From NCBI GenBank assembly GCA_031262495.1, contig JAISHV010000019.1, positions 1 through 34,909 of the forward strand: a stretch of DNA of 34,909 nt, written 5' to 3'. Shown in pieces: positions 6,639-14,284 of this stretch. Source of the stretch: Ruminococcus sp. GTDB taxonomy: Bacteria; Bacillota; Clostridia; Oscillospirales; Ruminococcaceae. Both the position numbers and the translations under genes were made by a program. The notes below the pieces were generated by a model. It was not told where the DNA came from, did not search any database, and saw only the letters and a list, made by a program, of their open reading frames with translations. Position 1 is the first letter of the stretch. Each line of letters opens with the position of its first letter.

Positions 6639-6916
6639 GTAGTTTTTTACATAATTTTATAATTAATAATTAAATTTAAATTCTATTTTACCTTGACGAA
6701 TAAAAAAATTACAAGCAACAACTCACTTTTATATTAGTTTTTGAATTACAAATAATCAAATGTATAAATTCAAGAGTAAAAAACAAAATATAACTTCAAT
6801 CCAAAATATCCTCAACTATATTTTCCGGAACGCTTCAAACCCTCTTCCGCTCTTCTTTTCAGCTATCCGAAAAATAAATCGACTTTTCGGAATGCTTCAG
6901 AAGAAGAAACTCAAAA

Positions 6917-6937
6917 TTATCCGCTATTTATCCGCTA
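6917..6937. repeat. Tandem direct repeat of TTATCCGCTA, 11-bp period
   Basis: TTATCCGCTA occurs at 6917-6926 and again at 6928-6937. The spacing is one helical turn, which would place two protein-binding sites on the same DNA face. It may be an accessory binding site for an integrase or Xis-type protein. Confidence 0.5.
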
Positions 6938-7072
6938 CTGTACTCAAAAAAGCAAAATTCACAAACTACACAAAATATAAGACCCTGATTTTTTCAGGGT
7001 TTGAGAGGCTTTTAAACTTAAGATTTTTTCACCGATTATTTTCAAGTCCCATTACTCGCTGCATTTGGAAAT

Positions 7073-7111
7073 CCCGCGAAGGCTGATTTTTACAGGCTTC
7101 GCGGGTTTTTT
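7073..7111 (+). terminator. Strong rho-independent terminator
   Basis: CCCGCGAAG (7073-7081) pairs with CTTCGCGGG (7097-7105) and is followed by six T. No intact rightward gene precedes it closely. It may protect the end of the accessory region from rightward read-through or act in reverse for the integrase remnant. Confidence 0.8.
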
Positions 7112-7229
7112 ATTTTCAAGATTTTGACTCTTGTCCGTCCGAATGCCGTCCACACCATAACGGTGTATGATTTTCTTCTGTCTTTTCGGAAGTTGCTGTA
7201 TCTTTTTGTAGGTTGATTATTGTCATTTT

Positions 7230-7499
7230 TTACAAGCCGATTACGCTCGTTATCGCTTCGGAAGCTCTCGCCGAGGACTCCTCAAAAACGTGTCCGTAGA
7301 TGTTAGATGTGGTAGACGGTTGACTATGCCCTAACGTCCTTGATACGGTTAAGAGGTCTATACCGCTTGTTATCATAGCCGAAGCCGCAAAGTGCCGAAA
7401 ACTGTGTATATCACAGAAACGGAGGTTTTCCCGCTCGCAAAAGCGTTTCAGCCAAGTGTAGGGTGTATTGTTTGACATAGGCTCGCCGTTCCACTGTAT
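7230..7499 (-). pseudogene. C-terminal remnant of a tyrosine recombinase/phage-type integrase
   Basis: Integrases of this family insert and excise mobile elements by a Tyr-mediated strand exchange. Only the end of the catalytic domain remains: QWNGEPMSNNTPYTWLKRF, then HSFRHF (His-x-x-Arg), LGHS (the later conserved His) and the nucleophile region SNIYGHVF with the catalytic Tyr. The whole N-terminal core-binding half and the first catalytic Arg are absent, because an IS630-family element begins at 7501, right after codon ATA (7499-7497). The first ATG in the remnant is at 7478. DNA on the far side of the insertion (from 8176) does not continue obvious integrase coding, so further deletion or decay has occurred. 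Whether it once served the mobilisation and defence cargo to the left is likely but unproven. Confidence 0.88.
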
Positions 7500-8107
7500 A
7501 GCTCTTTAAGTTGAAAACAATGACACAATGTATCCCTTAAATTACCAAAAGAGCGAAGAACAGTTTTAAGTTTCTTTTTTAGCCAAGCCCAATATTTTTC
7601 GATTTTATTTAGGTCAGGAGAATATGGCGGCTGAAAAATCAGAATAACATTGAATTTTTCAGCGATTTCAAACAGCTTGTTTTTACGGTGGATGCTTGCA
7701 TTGTCCATAACACAGATGTTCCCGGAGATTTCGGGGCAGAATTGATTTTCAAACCAATTCTCAAAAAGCGAGCTGTCAGCCGTACCCGAATAAATCATCG
7801 GTGCAACTACTTTGTCGCTGCTTTTACCTGCTACAATCGACACCCGCTCAAATTTTCTCCCTCTGATTTTGCTGTAAACCTTTTCGCCTCTTTTAGCCCG
7901 AACGCGCGCTCTGAAAAGGAATGTGTCGATACCCGTTTCATCAACGTAATATGTAGCTTTCTCGGGGTTTTCCTCTTGCGTTTTCCTTAATTTCTCCCAA
8001 TCTCGAATTGTCGAAATGTTTATTCCGAATACTTCGCGTGTGTTTTCAAGCGAGTGTGTTTCTCTATATTCCAGTACTTTTTCCCTTAACTCTATTGAAT
8101 ATGTCAT
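7448..8107 (-). CDS. IS630-family transposase, shortened internally
   Basis: This is a DDE transposase that cuts and pastes its element into TA targets. From the ATG at 8107 it begins with the usual HTH (MTYSIELREKVLEYRE...STIRDWEK). It then jumps at about residues 43-46 directly into the catalytic core: YYVDETG (Asp56), VMDNASIH (Asp135) and PPYSPDLNKIEKYWAWLKK (Glu170). The spacing of 34 residues between the last two matches the DD34E of the family. The second HTH/linker region of roughly 60-90 residues is missing in frame, so the protein (219 residues, against about 280-340 usually) is probably inactive or a minimal derivative. Its stop lies outside the element: the frame runs through the left terminal repeat into the integrase remnant for 16 codons (YSGTASLC... 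LG). Confidence 0.88.
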   Translation of the reverse strand: MTYSIELREKVLEYRETHSLENTREVFGINISTIRDWEKLRKTQEENPEKATYYVDETGIDTFLFRARVRAKRGEKVYSKIRGRKFERVSIVAGKSSDKVVAPMIYSGTADSSLFENWFENQFCPEISGNICVMDNASIHRKNKLFEIAEKFNVILIFQPPYSPDLNKIEKYWAWLKKKLKTVLRSFGNLRDTLCHCFQLKELYSGTASLCQTIHPTLG

Positions 8108-8175
8108 CGTTTTCACATCAAACAATACTTTCTTCTATTATATCATATTGTTTGAGTATTGTCAAATTAATTTTC
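7501..8175 (-). mobile_element. IS630-family insertion sequence (675 bp, internally deleted)
   Basis: The left end begins GCTCTTTAAGTTGAAAA after TA at 7499-7500. The right end read inward on the minus strand begins GAAAATTAATTTGACAA after TA at 8177-8176. The ends match as G....TTAA.TTGA.AA, an imperfect inverted repeat, flanked by TA on both sides as expected for this family. The inferred element is much shorter than a typical IS630 (about 1.1 kb), in agreement with the shortened transposase. Confidence 0.75.
8137..8165 (-). promoter_or_regulatory. Consensus promoter of the first IS630 transposase
   Basis: On the minus strand TTGACA (8165-8160) and TATAAT (8142-8137) are separated by 17 bases, with an extended -10 TGA. 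It lies 10 bases inside the right end of the element and 30 bases before the transposase start. Confidence 0.85.
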
Positions 8176-8330
8176 TATAATATGCCTATTGGACTAAAAT
8201 GATTATCATTATTTCTCTTCGTGCGATAGTGATTTCATTAATAATTAAAGTACATAAAACAAAGATAAAATAGTACTGGATATAATAATTTTTACATTAA
8301 TAGTGCTACCTGCATTTGGAATAACAATAG

Positions 8331-8588
8331 TGGCGTGCTACTATTACTGAAAGTGTGTGGGACGCAGCAGGGGTTAAACTGAAAGACATTAAAACGCTTA
8401 TTGACCTTACAAAATCCCCTTCATCGACAGAAAGCACAGCGTGATACACAATGCATAGGCTCGTTTTGGGGCGAACTTGCAGCAGTCTCCAAAGAAGAAA
8501 TCGTTTTCGTTTCAACATCAAGCGGAAGTACAGGCGTTCCGAATTTATCTCCTTTTACCGCATAGGATTTTGTCGAATTCCAAGATAC
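8331..8588 (+). pseudogene. Fragment of an AMP-forming acyl-CoA synthetase (phenylacetate-CoA ligase-like)
   Basis: No single frame is open, but three consecutive frames join into a recognisable N-terminal part of a PaaK-like adenylate-forming enzyme. At 8331-8411 it reads ITESVWDAAGVKLKDIKTL.DLT; at 8411-8455 KIPFIDRKHSVIHNA; and from 8458 FWGELAAVSKEEIVFVSTSSG continuing STGVPNLSPFTA, an in-frame TAG at 8563-8565, then DFVEFQDT. The SSGSTG(V)P segment is the phosphate-binding loop of the family. There are thus at least two frameshifts and two stops. The remainder of the gene is absent; the sequence gives way near 8590 to the broken IS630 transposase on the other strand, so the insertion probably truncated it. 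Such enzymes activate aryl or acyl acids to CoA thioesters; the original substrate cannot be told. The many lesions indicate long-standing decay. Confidence 0.72.
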
Positions 8589-8612
8589 CGCTTGTTTCGC
8601 CGGAGTTTAATT

Positions 8613-9469
8613 TCAACCCGGAGCGACTTGAAGATGCTTTCCGTGACGACGCAACCACGCCCAAATTTGTTCAATCGGATTCATTTCGGGAGTGTAGGGA
8701 AGAATAAAAATCAGCTAAATATTTTCAGGGACAACAAGCCCCTTAGATTTATGCCATGAAGCTCCGTCGCACACAAGAATAATCAAATCATCGCGAAACT
8801 GCTGCGACAGTTTTTCTAAAAAATTATTCATGCACTCCGTATCACATCGCGGCATAACCCAAAACGAACTCTCGCCCGTCAGCGGTTCAACCGCGCCGTA
8901 AACATAGCGGTGTTCGTGAATGTGATTGCATGGCGTTGATGGTCGAATACCCTTTTCGCACCAACAATAGCGCGGCTTGTTTATTCTCTCAAACCCTGCC
9001 TCATCTTGAAACATCAATCGCACACTTTTATGCTTTAAATCACTGTTCGCGTTAGCTACTTTTGAGTTAATTTTTTTGAGGCTTCGATTGCCTCGGGTGA
9101 TGCTTTTTTAGGGTGAACGCTTCGCGGCATGATTTTACGCCATTTGTGGCGTGCGAGCACTCTGTAAATTTGCGAATTGCCTATTTTATGATTGACCTTT
9201 TTCTCATAGGCTGCTTTTATTTCACTGACCTCGACAATTTGCCCTTTTTCAGCTAATTCCTTAAAAGGTTTAAGGATTTCGGTTTCTTCTTCGTAAGACA
9301 TATTGCGGCGGTTTCCGCCATATTTTATCGTTGTCAGAGCCTCAATCCCGCGCTTCATGAAATCCGACACCCACGCGCTCACGACTTTTGGATGAACATC
9401 AAGCTTTTTGGCTATATCACCATTTTTATCCCCCTTATTCATTATATCATATTTGGGCGATTTTGTCAA
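8613..9469 (-). pseudogene. Broken IS630-family transposase (second copy, different lineage)
   Basis: Two out-of-register pieces and a stop make up the gene. The first (9469-9056) has the HTH and winged-helix part (IAKKLDVHPKVVSAWVSDF..., NHKIGNSQIYRVLARHKWRKI). After a -1 shift near 9056-9060, the second (to 8715) carries MFQDEAGFER (first Asp) and LVCDGASWHK (second Asp). An in-frame TAG at 8717-8715 separates it from PYTPEMNPIEQIWAWLRRHG, which holds the catalytic Glu (about 8640-8700). A further frame change spoils the C-terminus. A programmed frameshift is known in some IS630 relatives, but the junction sequence here (CAAAAG) is not a classical slippery heptamer and the TAG argues for decay. 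It lies against the acyl-CoA-synthetase fragment, which it probably interrupted. Terminal repeats could not be fixed. Confidence 0.82.
9441..9469 (-). promoter_or_regulatory. Consensus promoter of the second IS630 transposase
   Basis: On the minus strand TTGACA (9469-9464) and TATAAT (9446-9441) are 17 bases apart, with an extended -10 TGA. The segment ATATGATATAAT is shared with the promoter of the first IS630 copy. The -10 abuts the first codons of the recognisable transposase sequence, so the original start was probably further inside. Confidence 0.8.
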
Positions 9470-9664
9470 GGGATTTATTGGATAATAGTATCACATATGC
9501 GAGTTGACATTTATCGCGAACAAGGGCGAAAATGCATCTGCGTCTCAACTTACACAACACAAATTCAATAAAAAGATTTCATTCAGCGAATATAGTTTCG
9601 TAAATTTTCACCGCGAAGACATAATAAGTATTTCAACTTTAATTTTATTGTAAACACTTTGTTA

Positions 9665-9693
9665 TTGTATTTTTTGGATTTGTGTGTTACAAT
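9665..9693 (+). promoter_or_regulatory. Promoter of the Thr-rich lipoprotein gene
   Basis: TTGTAT at 9665-9670 and TACAAT at 9688-9693 are 17 bases apart, with an extended -10 (TGT before TACAAT). The expected start near 9700 gives a leader of about 65 bases. AGAGGTG at 9752-9758 is the ribosome site. Confidence 0.65.
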
Positions 9694-9765
9694 GTATTAA
9701 ATTAAAACGAAATTTTGTGAAAGACTTCTTCGTTATTTCGGTATAGTATACAGAGGTGAAAACTT

Positions 9766-10599
9766 ATGAAAAAGAAAATATTAACAATTTGCATTGCGTC
9801 GGCGGTTTTTACGTTGCTATGTGCCTGTCAACCTACGAATGAAACGACTCCGGCAAACGCACCGTCGGTTATTACTACGGCATCAACATTTGCTGAAAAA
9901 ACAGAACCGACTGAAAATCAAACCGTCCCGGAAACAACAACCGAAGCTACAACAACCGAAGCTACAACAACCGAAACAACTACAACCGAGACAACAACAA
10001 TTTCAGAAACAGCAACAACAACTGTTCCGGCAGAAGAACTTATCGACAGCAATATGCCGAATCCGTTTCCCGAAGGTTCTGACGATAATGTAAGCTATTA
10101 TCAGCCGGGCAATCACATTTTAGATAATGTTACTGTATCACTTCTGCGGCTTGTGGATGATACTGAACAAATCGAATGGATGGAGTCTTTTGATTTCTTT
10201 AACAATCCGCCGTCAAGTCTCACCGAATACTTGAATTTATACTCGTTTATCAAGAAATTCGACATTTCTGATGAAGAAGTTATAGAAGCAATGTCCGCTC
10301 ATCTTACTTCTGACAACCCGCAGACAAAGGTTACCGAGGAAGAACTGGATTTAATTCTGCACGGGAGCGAAGCGGATATAGTGAGCTACTTTGCTTCTGA
10401 TTATTCAATTGTTGTCGGTGATAAGATTTACAGCCCGCATTGGATTTACACCCATACACCTGCCGCTTACAAAGAAGCCGGAATTACGCCGGAAGCGTTA
10501 CAGCAAAAACTCAATCTTTACGCGGATATGAGGTTAACGCCTGAAGCACTATCGGCTCTGGAGCAAAAGATTTATAGTTACACAAAGAGCATAACTTAA
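9766..10599 (+). CDS. Lipoprotein with Glu-Thr-rich linker and an unrecognised C-terminal domain
   Basis: A lipoprotein signal peptide ends in the lipobox LLCAC, with Cys21 as the lipidated residue. Residues about 25-92 are an extended Thr/Glu/Pro linker, including an ETTTEATTTE pattern encoded by near-repeats of ACAACCGAAGCT. Residues about 95-277 form a folded acidic domain, helical at its end (TPEALQQKLNLYADMRLTPEALSALEQKIYSY), that I do not recognise. The protein is expected on the outer face of the membrane, held away from it by the linker. Its ribosome site AGAGGTG is well placed. It is a single-gene unit that converges with the solute-binding lipoprotein gene, with a shared hairpin between. 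It appears intact; its function is unknown. Confidence 0.85.
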   Translation: MKKKILTICIASAVFTLLCACQPTNETTPANAPSVITTASTFAEKTEPTENQTVPETTTEATTTEATTTETTTTETTTISETATTTVPAEELIDSNMPNPFPEGSDDNVSYYQPGNHILDNVTVSLLRLVDDTEQIEWMESFDFFNNPPSSLTEYLNLYSFIKKFDISDEEVIEAMSAHLTSDNPQTKVTEEELDLILHGSEADIVSYFASDYSIVVGDKIYSPHWIYTHTPAAYKEAGITPEALQQKLNLYADMRLTPEALSALEQKIYSYTKSIT

Positions 10600-10608
10600 A
10601 AATTTCGA

Positions 10609-10628
10609 GAGAGGTAATTTTACCTCTC
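10609..10628. terminator. Hairpin between convergent lipoprotein genes
   Basis: GAGAGGTA (10609-10616) pairs with TACCTCTC (10621-10628) around a 4-base loop. It lies between the stop at 10599 and the leftward gene ending at 10638. T tracts are weak, so it may be a modest bidirectional terminator. Confidence 0.55.
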
Positions 10629-10637
10629 CCGTTTAAA

Positions 10638-12998
10638 TTATTGAAGTTCCTCAAGATATGTCATTACGCGGTTTTGAATTATGTCTGCTATTTCGGCAGC
10701 GGATTTATTCCCATTAAAATATGTCAGAGTCTCTTCTGTAATAATGTTTTCAATCGCCGGATTACTGCGGCGTATGCCGTCTATACTGTCAAATAATGCG
10801 TAGATTTTTGCATTATCCGCTTCGGTATTATTCGGTTGATTTGATAAGTCTGCACCGAGCCAATTTAAACGCTGTGCGCGTTCACCGAAGTTATCATATT
10901 CAAACGGCGGAATCGTTGCGTTTTCGGCGGCAATATCCAGTTCTGACCGGAGCGACGGGAAAAACCACAGCGGTGAATAACCGATTTTTTCTAAAAATGC
11001 ATCGCCGTAGGATTGCAGTTCTTTAACAAATTCCCACGCACCATCAAGATTTTTTGTTTTTGCCGGAATTGCCGTTTCAAGCATTGGGATTGCAGAAATA
11101 CCGGTCCCGCCCGACGAATTGGGAAAGCCTAAAAATGTAATCGGCTCACCGAAATCAATTTTTTCAAGTGAAACAATGTTTCTGAATTCCATAACTCGCG
11201 CATACTGAATTAACGTTCTGTTTTCTTTATAATCCCCTGTCTCGTCAGGCATCCAAAGTGTATTTACAAACGGCTCTGCATCAGGCGAACGCGGCGGAAG
11301 CGATTTTGTAAACTCAAGCAGTGAAATAAATTCAGGCGAATCAAAGTAGCATACGTTTTTTTCTTCATCAACAAACAATCTTGCTGTTCTTTTAAAAATC
11401 CTGTCAAAAAACACATCACGGTCAATTGTTTCTCCGAAAAGACTTCCCCCGTTTATTTGTGCGGCGGCTTGAAGTTCCTCAATACTCTGCCCCTGTTTTT
11501 CTCCGAAGACAGATGTTTTCCCGACAAGGGTTTCTATGTCGAATGCGGGAGCTATTGAATAAAGCTTGCCATCTGTTTCAAGAGCTTTTAAAAACGGCTG
11601 TAAAAAGTCTTCTCTTTTAATATCGGGGTCGTTGTCAATAAGCGGGTAAAGGTCTGCAAAAACACCCTTTTGAACATAGTTTCCATACGGCATACCCGGT
11701 TCAATAAACAGCACATCAGGGACATTGCCGGCTATTATTTCCGTATTTAATACCCCAAGTGCATCATCAAACGACGTACTGCTATCGGTTGAATAAAGTT
11801 TCATCTCAACTTGATAATGCGGATTCTTTTGCATAAACTCCGATATGAACCCCGAAATATAAGACGAATCGGCAATTGCCCCAACTGTAAGTATTGTTTT
11901 ATCGGGAACATCATTCGGGTCAACCTTTGTGAGCATATAAAGCTGATTCTTCCCTATTGAATCTGCCGCATACCCCGAAATAAGAAACCGGGACTCCGAA
12001 ATAGGTATAACCATTGTAATATCATATAGATTAACGCCCGACGCAGAAAGGTCTGCAACAAGTGATAAGTTTTCGCCGTTAGACCCATAGATTGATGATT
12101 TATTATAGACGTAATAGGAAAATCTCTCGTCGCCTTTTGTTATGTATGAATTAATACCGCTCGGAACGTCAATACTTTCTGCTTTCCCGTAGTTGCCGGT
12201 TTTAGGGTTTATCGGGACAACAGTCAGTTTCTCGGTAATTTCGGCGTTTTCTTCGATTGTACCGTATGTAACAATATTTATGCTGCCGTCCGATGAAGTA
12301 AATAAACCACTGATATTTCCGTTACTGCCGCCCGGAAGAGGTTTATTGTCAAAGATGAGTTCTGCTTTTTCAAGGTCAAATGCCCAGACGTACGCTGAAT
12401 TGGCTGTAACATATGCACAGTTTTGAACCACTTCAAAGTTATCAAAATACATAAACTCTGTATCATATCCAAGCGGCTTGAGTATTGAATTTAAGTCTGC
12501 TAAGACTGTTTCAGTTTCACCGTCTCTTAAAACGATAGCTGTCTCGCTTCCCGGTTCGGTAACACCCTCTGCGTTAATAAATTTCATATATTTTTGGCGA
12601 ATCAAATAAACCGAGCCGTCACTGCCGATACTTAAACCCATATAAATCGTGTAATCGCCATTTTCCGTTTGTTCTTCTGTCGCAGATGAAAGCAACTGTT
12701 TTGTTATAACACTACCCGAAAGATCAGTTTTTAAAAGATAGAAATTTTCAAGCATACCGTTGTCTCCGGCTTCTTCTTTAATGGTGAGCATATAAACCAT
12801 TTCGCCGTCAACTGAAACATCAGCGAGTATATCAAAGTTCTCGCCTATAGCTTTGAATTCCGCAAGGTTGTAGATATAGTCTTTCGGCTGCGACACAGTT
12901 TCACCCCCACAGCCGATAAGCAAACCTAAACATAATATTACCGACAACAACGCGGCTGTGATTTTCTTGATCAATTTGAGTTTATTACGAAAATACAT
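10638..12998 (-). CDS. Large lipoprotein: N-terminal beta-rich region plus family 1 extracellular solute-binding domain
   Basis: The signal peptide ends with lipobox LLIGC (Cys30), so the protein is anchored to the outer face of the membrane. Residues about 40-365 are rich in short beta strands in repeating blocks (for example VYLIRQKYMKF, VYMLTIKEEAG), suggestive of a propeller. From about 375 the sequence changes to an ABC-type solute-binding domain: KTILTVGAIADSSYISGFISEFMQKNPHYQ, then GNVPDVLFIEPGMPYGNYVQKGVFADLYPLI, DGKLYSIAPAFDIETLVG, and a C-terminal half containing AWEFVKEL. Such domains bind sugars or other carbohydrate-derived ligands. No permease genes are next to it, so it may be a sensor or scavenging protein rather than a transporter subunit. 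AGGAGG precedes the ATG by 8 bases. It follows the histidine kinase gene, from which a 14-bp-stem hairpin separates it. It is intact at 786 residues. Confidence 0.85.
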   Translation of the reverse strand: MYFRNKLKLIKKITAALLSVILCLGLLIGCGGETVSQPKDYIYNLAEFKAIGENFDILADVSVDGEMVYMLTIKEEAGDNGMLENFYLLKTDLSGSVITKQLLSSATEEQTENGDYTIYMGLSIGSDGSVYLIRQKYMKFINAEGVTEPGSETAIVLRDGETETVLADLNSILKPLGYDTEFMYFDNFEVVQNCAYVTANSAYVWAFDLEKAELIFDNKPLPGGSNGNISGLFTSSDGSINIVTYGTIEENAEITEKLTVVPINPKTGNYGKAESIDVPSGINSYITKGDERFSYYVYNKSSIYGSNGENLSLVADLSASGVNLYDITMVIPISESRFLISGYAADSIGKNQLYMLTKVDPNDVPDKTILTVGAIADSSYISGFISEFMQKNPHYQVEMKLYSTDSSTSFDDALGVLNTEIIAGNVPDVLFIEPGMPYGNYVQKGVFADLYPLIDNDPDIKREDFLQPFLKALETDGKLYSIAPAFDIETLVGKTSVFGEKQGQSIEELQAAAQINGGSLFGETIDRDVFFDRIFKRTARLFVDEEKNVCYFDSPEFISLLEFTKSLPPRSPDAEPFVNTLWMPDETGDYKENRTLIQYARVMEFRNIVSLEKIDFGEPITFLGFPNSSGGTGISAIPMLETAIPAKTKNLDGAWEFVKELQSYGDAFLEKIGYSPLWFFPSLRSELDIAAENATIPPFEYDNFGERAQRLNWLGADLSNQPNNTEADNAKIYALFDSIDGIRRSNPAIENIITEETLTYFNGNKSAAEIADIIQNRVMTYLEELQ

Positions 12999-13020
12999 TA
13001 AAAAAACCTCCTGAAAATTT

Positions 13021-13054
13021 TAAAGACATACACAAAACAATGTGTATGTCTTTA
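13021..13054 (-). terminator. Hairpin between histidine kinase and solute-binding lipoprotein genes
   Basis: TAAAGACATACACA (13021-13034) and TGTGTATGTCTTTA (13041-13054) form a perfect 14-bp stem with a 6-base loop. It lies after the kinase stop and 22 bases before the lipoprotein start. No long U tract follows on the minus strand, so it may be a partial terminator or an mRNA-stabilising element; a TATAAT at 13060-13055 just upstream makes a second promoter possible. Confidence 0.6.
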
Positions 13055-13104
13055 ATTATAATCAGTATTAATCACATTCAGGTATTTTTTGTATCACATT
13101 TTCA

Positions 13105-14283
13105 TCACTTTTTTGTGAAAATTATCGTAAAGCACGTTACGTCTTCTGTGTTTTCAATGCTGTAACTAAACCCGTGAAGCACAAGAATTGATTTTATTAT
13201 ATACAATCCCAAACCGCCGCTTAAATCGGAATCATAAGGAGTGTTTTCAGTTTGAACATTGTGATTTGCGGCAGTAAATACTCGGTTTTCATCTAAACTC
13301 AAATTAATCAACGCTCCTTGCGGTGAGTGTTTAACAGCGTTTCCGATGATGTTTGACATTACTAATTGAATAAGTTTTTTATCGGCGCAAATAGGGAAAT
13401 CCCTAAAGTTTTGTTTGATTTGCAGATTCTTTTCATTTATTGGTTCTTTGAGCTTATTTAAACAATCTTCAGTAATTTCTAAAAGATTACATTCTTCCGG
13501 CGTAAGTTTTATTATATGCAGTTTTGCTGCTGTCATAATATCCCGAACGAGAAATTCAATCGACTCTGTCGTTTCATAGGCTTCTTTAAGATATTTATCG
13601 CGGTCTTTGAATTTACCGACATTCAGAATCATTCCGTCCAGTTCGCCTTTGAGGATTGTCACGGGGGTTTTAAGTTCATGAGAAATGGCAGAAAAGAAAT
13701 CCCTCCGCCGGCGTTCTTCTTTTATATCTGCTTGAAGTTTTTCATTTGTAATCTGTAGATTTTTAATATTTACAACAAAGTGCGTATAAAGAAAAGCAAT
13801 TATAACAGAAATAATCAAATCCATAATAATAACAACAGGAAACAATTTCCCGAATGTATCTGTGACTTGTTTTACATCGGCAGTATTAACGTAAAAAACG
13901 ATTGTATAAGGCTTACCGCCGTTTTCAAATGTTAAGCTGACATCGCTTTCCGTTATCGTCTGTGTAATAAGACTATCCGTGTTGGTATAAATCGAAATGT
14001 TTAAGTTACCGATTTTAGTGCCGTTTTCATCAAAAATCGCTGCACCTGTATTATTTAAAAGGCAAAACTGCAAAAGCTCATTCTGCCACTCTGTCATAGG
14101 TGTATTTTGAAGAGTTAAAGCTAAAGCGGCGGTGTTTTCTGTTATCTTCAGAGCTGTTTCTTCCTCATAGGTTTTAGGCATAAAAATCCGCAGGACAAAG
14201 AACACCAAAAGACCGACAGCAAATATAATAATAGCAATACCGGCAAAAATCTTTATACTGAAACTGTTTTTTCTTGAATTCAT
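13105..14283 (-). CDS. Orphan sensor histidine kinase
   Basis: This membrane receptor autophosphorylates on histidine and would signal to a response regulator. Transmembrane segments are at about 11-34 and 147-169, enclosing an extracytoplasmic sensor domain of about 110 residues. A HAMP-like linker and coiled segment are at about 172-193. The phosphoacceptor box FFSAISHELKTPVTIL has His202. The ATPase domain has an N box NIIGNAVKHS (311-320) and G box GGLGLYIIK (356-364). At 392 residues it looks complete. No response regulator is present in the window, which is unusual, since kinase and regulator are normally adjacent. The start is supported by AAAGG about 8 bases upstream. The preceding gene ends one base before it, so the two are co-transcribed; the downstream solute-binding lipoprotein may share its signal. 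Confidence 0.9.
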   Translation of the reverse strand: MNSRKNSFSIKIFAGIAIIIFAVGLLVFFVLRIFMPKTYEEETALKITENTAALALTLQNTPMTEWQNELLQFCLLNNTGAAIFDENGTKIGNLNISIYTNTDSLITQTITESDVSLTFENGGKPYTIVFYVNTADVKQVTDTFGKLFPVVIIMDLIISVIIAFLYTHFVVNIKNLQITNEKLQADIKEERRRRDFFSAISHELKTPVTILKGELDGMILNVGKFKDRDKYLKEAYETTESIEFLVRDIMTAAKLHIIKLTPEECNLLEITEDCLNKLKEPINEKNLQIKQNFRDFPICADKKLIQLVMSNIIGNAVKHSPQGALINLSLDENRVFTAANHNVQTENTPYDSDLSGGLGLYIIKSILVLHGFSYSIENTEDVTCFTIIFTKK

Positions 14284-14284
14284 T

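Larger units (their letters stand above)
6639..7229. other. AT-rich intergenic region with direct repeats, next to the integrase remnant
   Basis: I see no convincing gene. A 108-codon frame at 6760-7086 lacks a ribosome site and family-like sequence. The stretch carries a 12-base repeat CGGAAYGCTTCA at 6826-6837 and 6888-6899, a tandem 10-base repeat at 6917-6937, a short hairpin ACCCTGA/TCAGGGT at 6982-7000, and a strong terminator at 7073. Repeats beside an integrase gene are typical of recombinase-binding or attachment regions; that is inference. Confidence 0.5.

Noticed and set aside
6760-7086. 108-codon rightward frame ending next to a terminator
   Set aside because: No ribosome site or promoter, composition follows the AT-rich repeats, runs through two hairpins, and shows no protein-like pattern.
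629-7111. The similar CCCGC terminators at 629-667 and 7073-7111 as attachment-site repeats bounding an element
   Set aside because: Only the GC stem and T run are alike; loops and flanks differ, so they are ordinary terminators.
8451-8759. Rightward frames across the acyl-CoA synthetase and IS630 junction
   Set aside because: They join two unrelated decayed genes in unnatural frames; the recognisable protein lies in other frames.
9937-10010. Repeating 12-base units as a possible CRISPR or minisatellite
   Set aside because: They are in-frame Glu-Thr codon repeats within a lipoprotein linker, without spacers.
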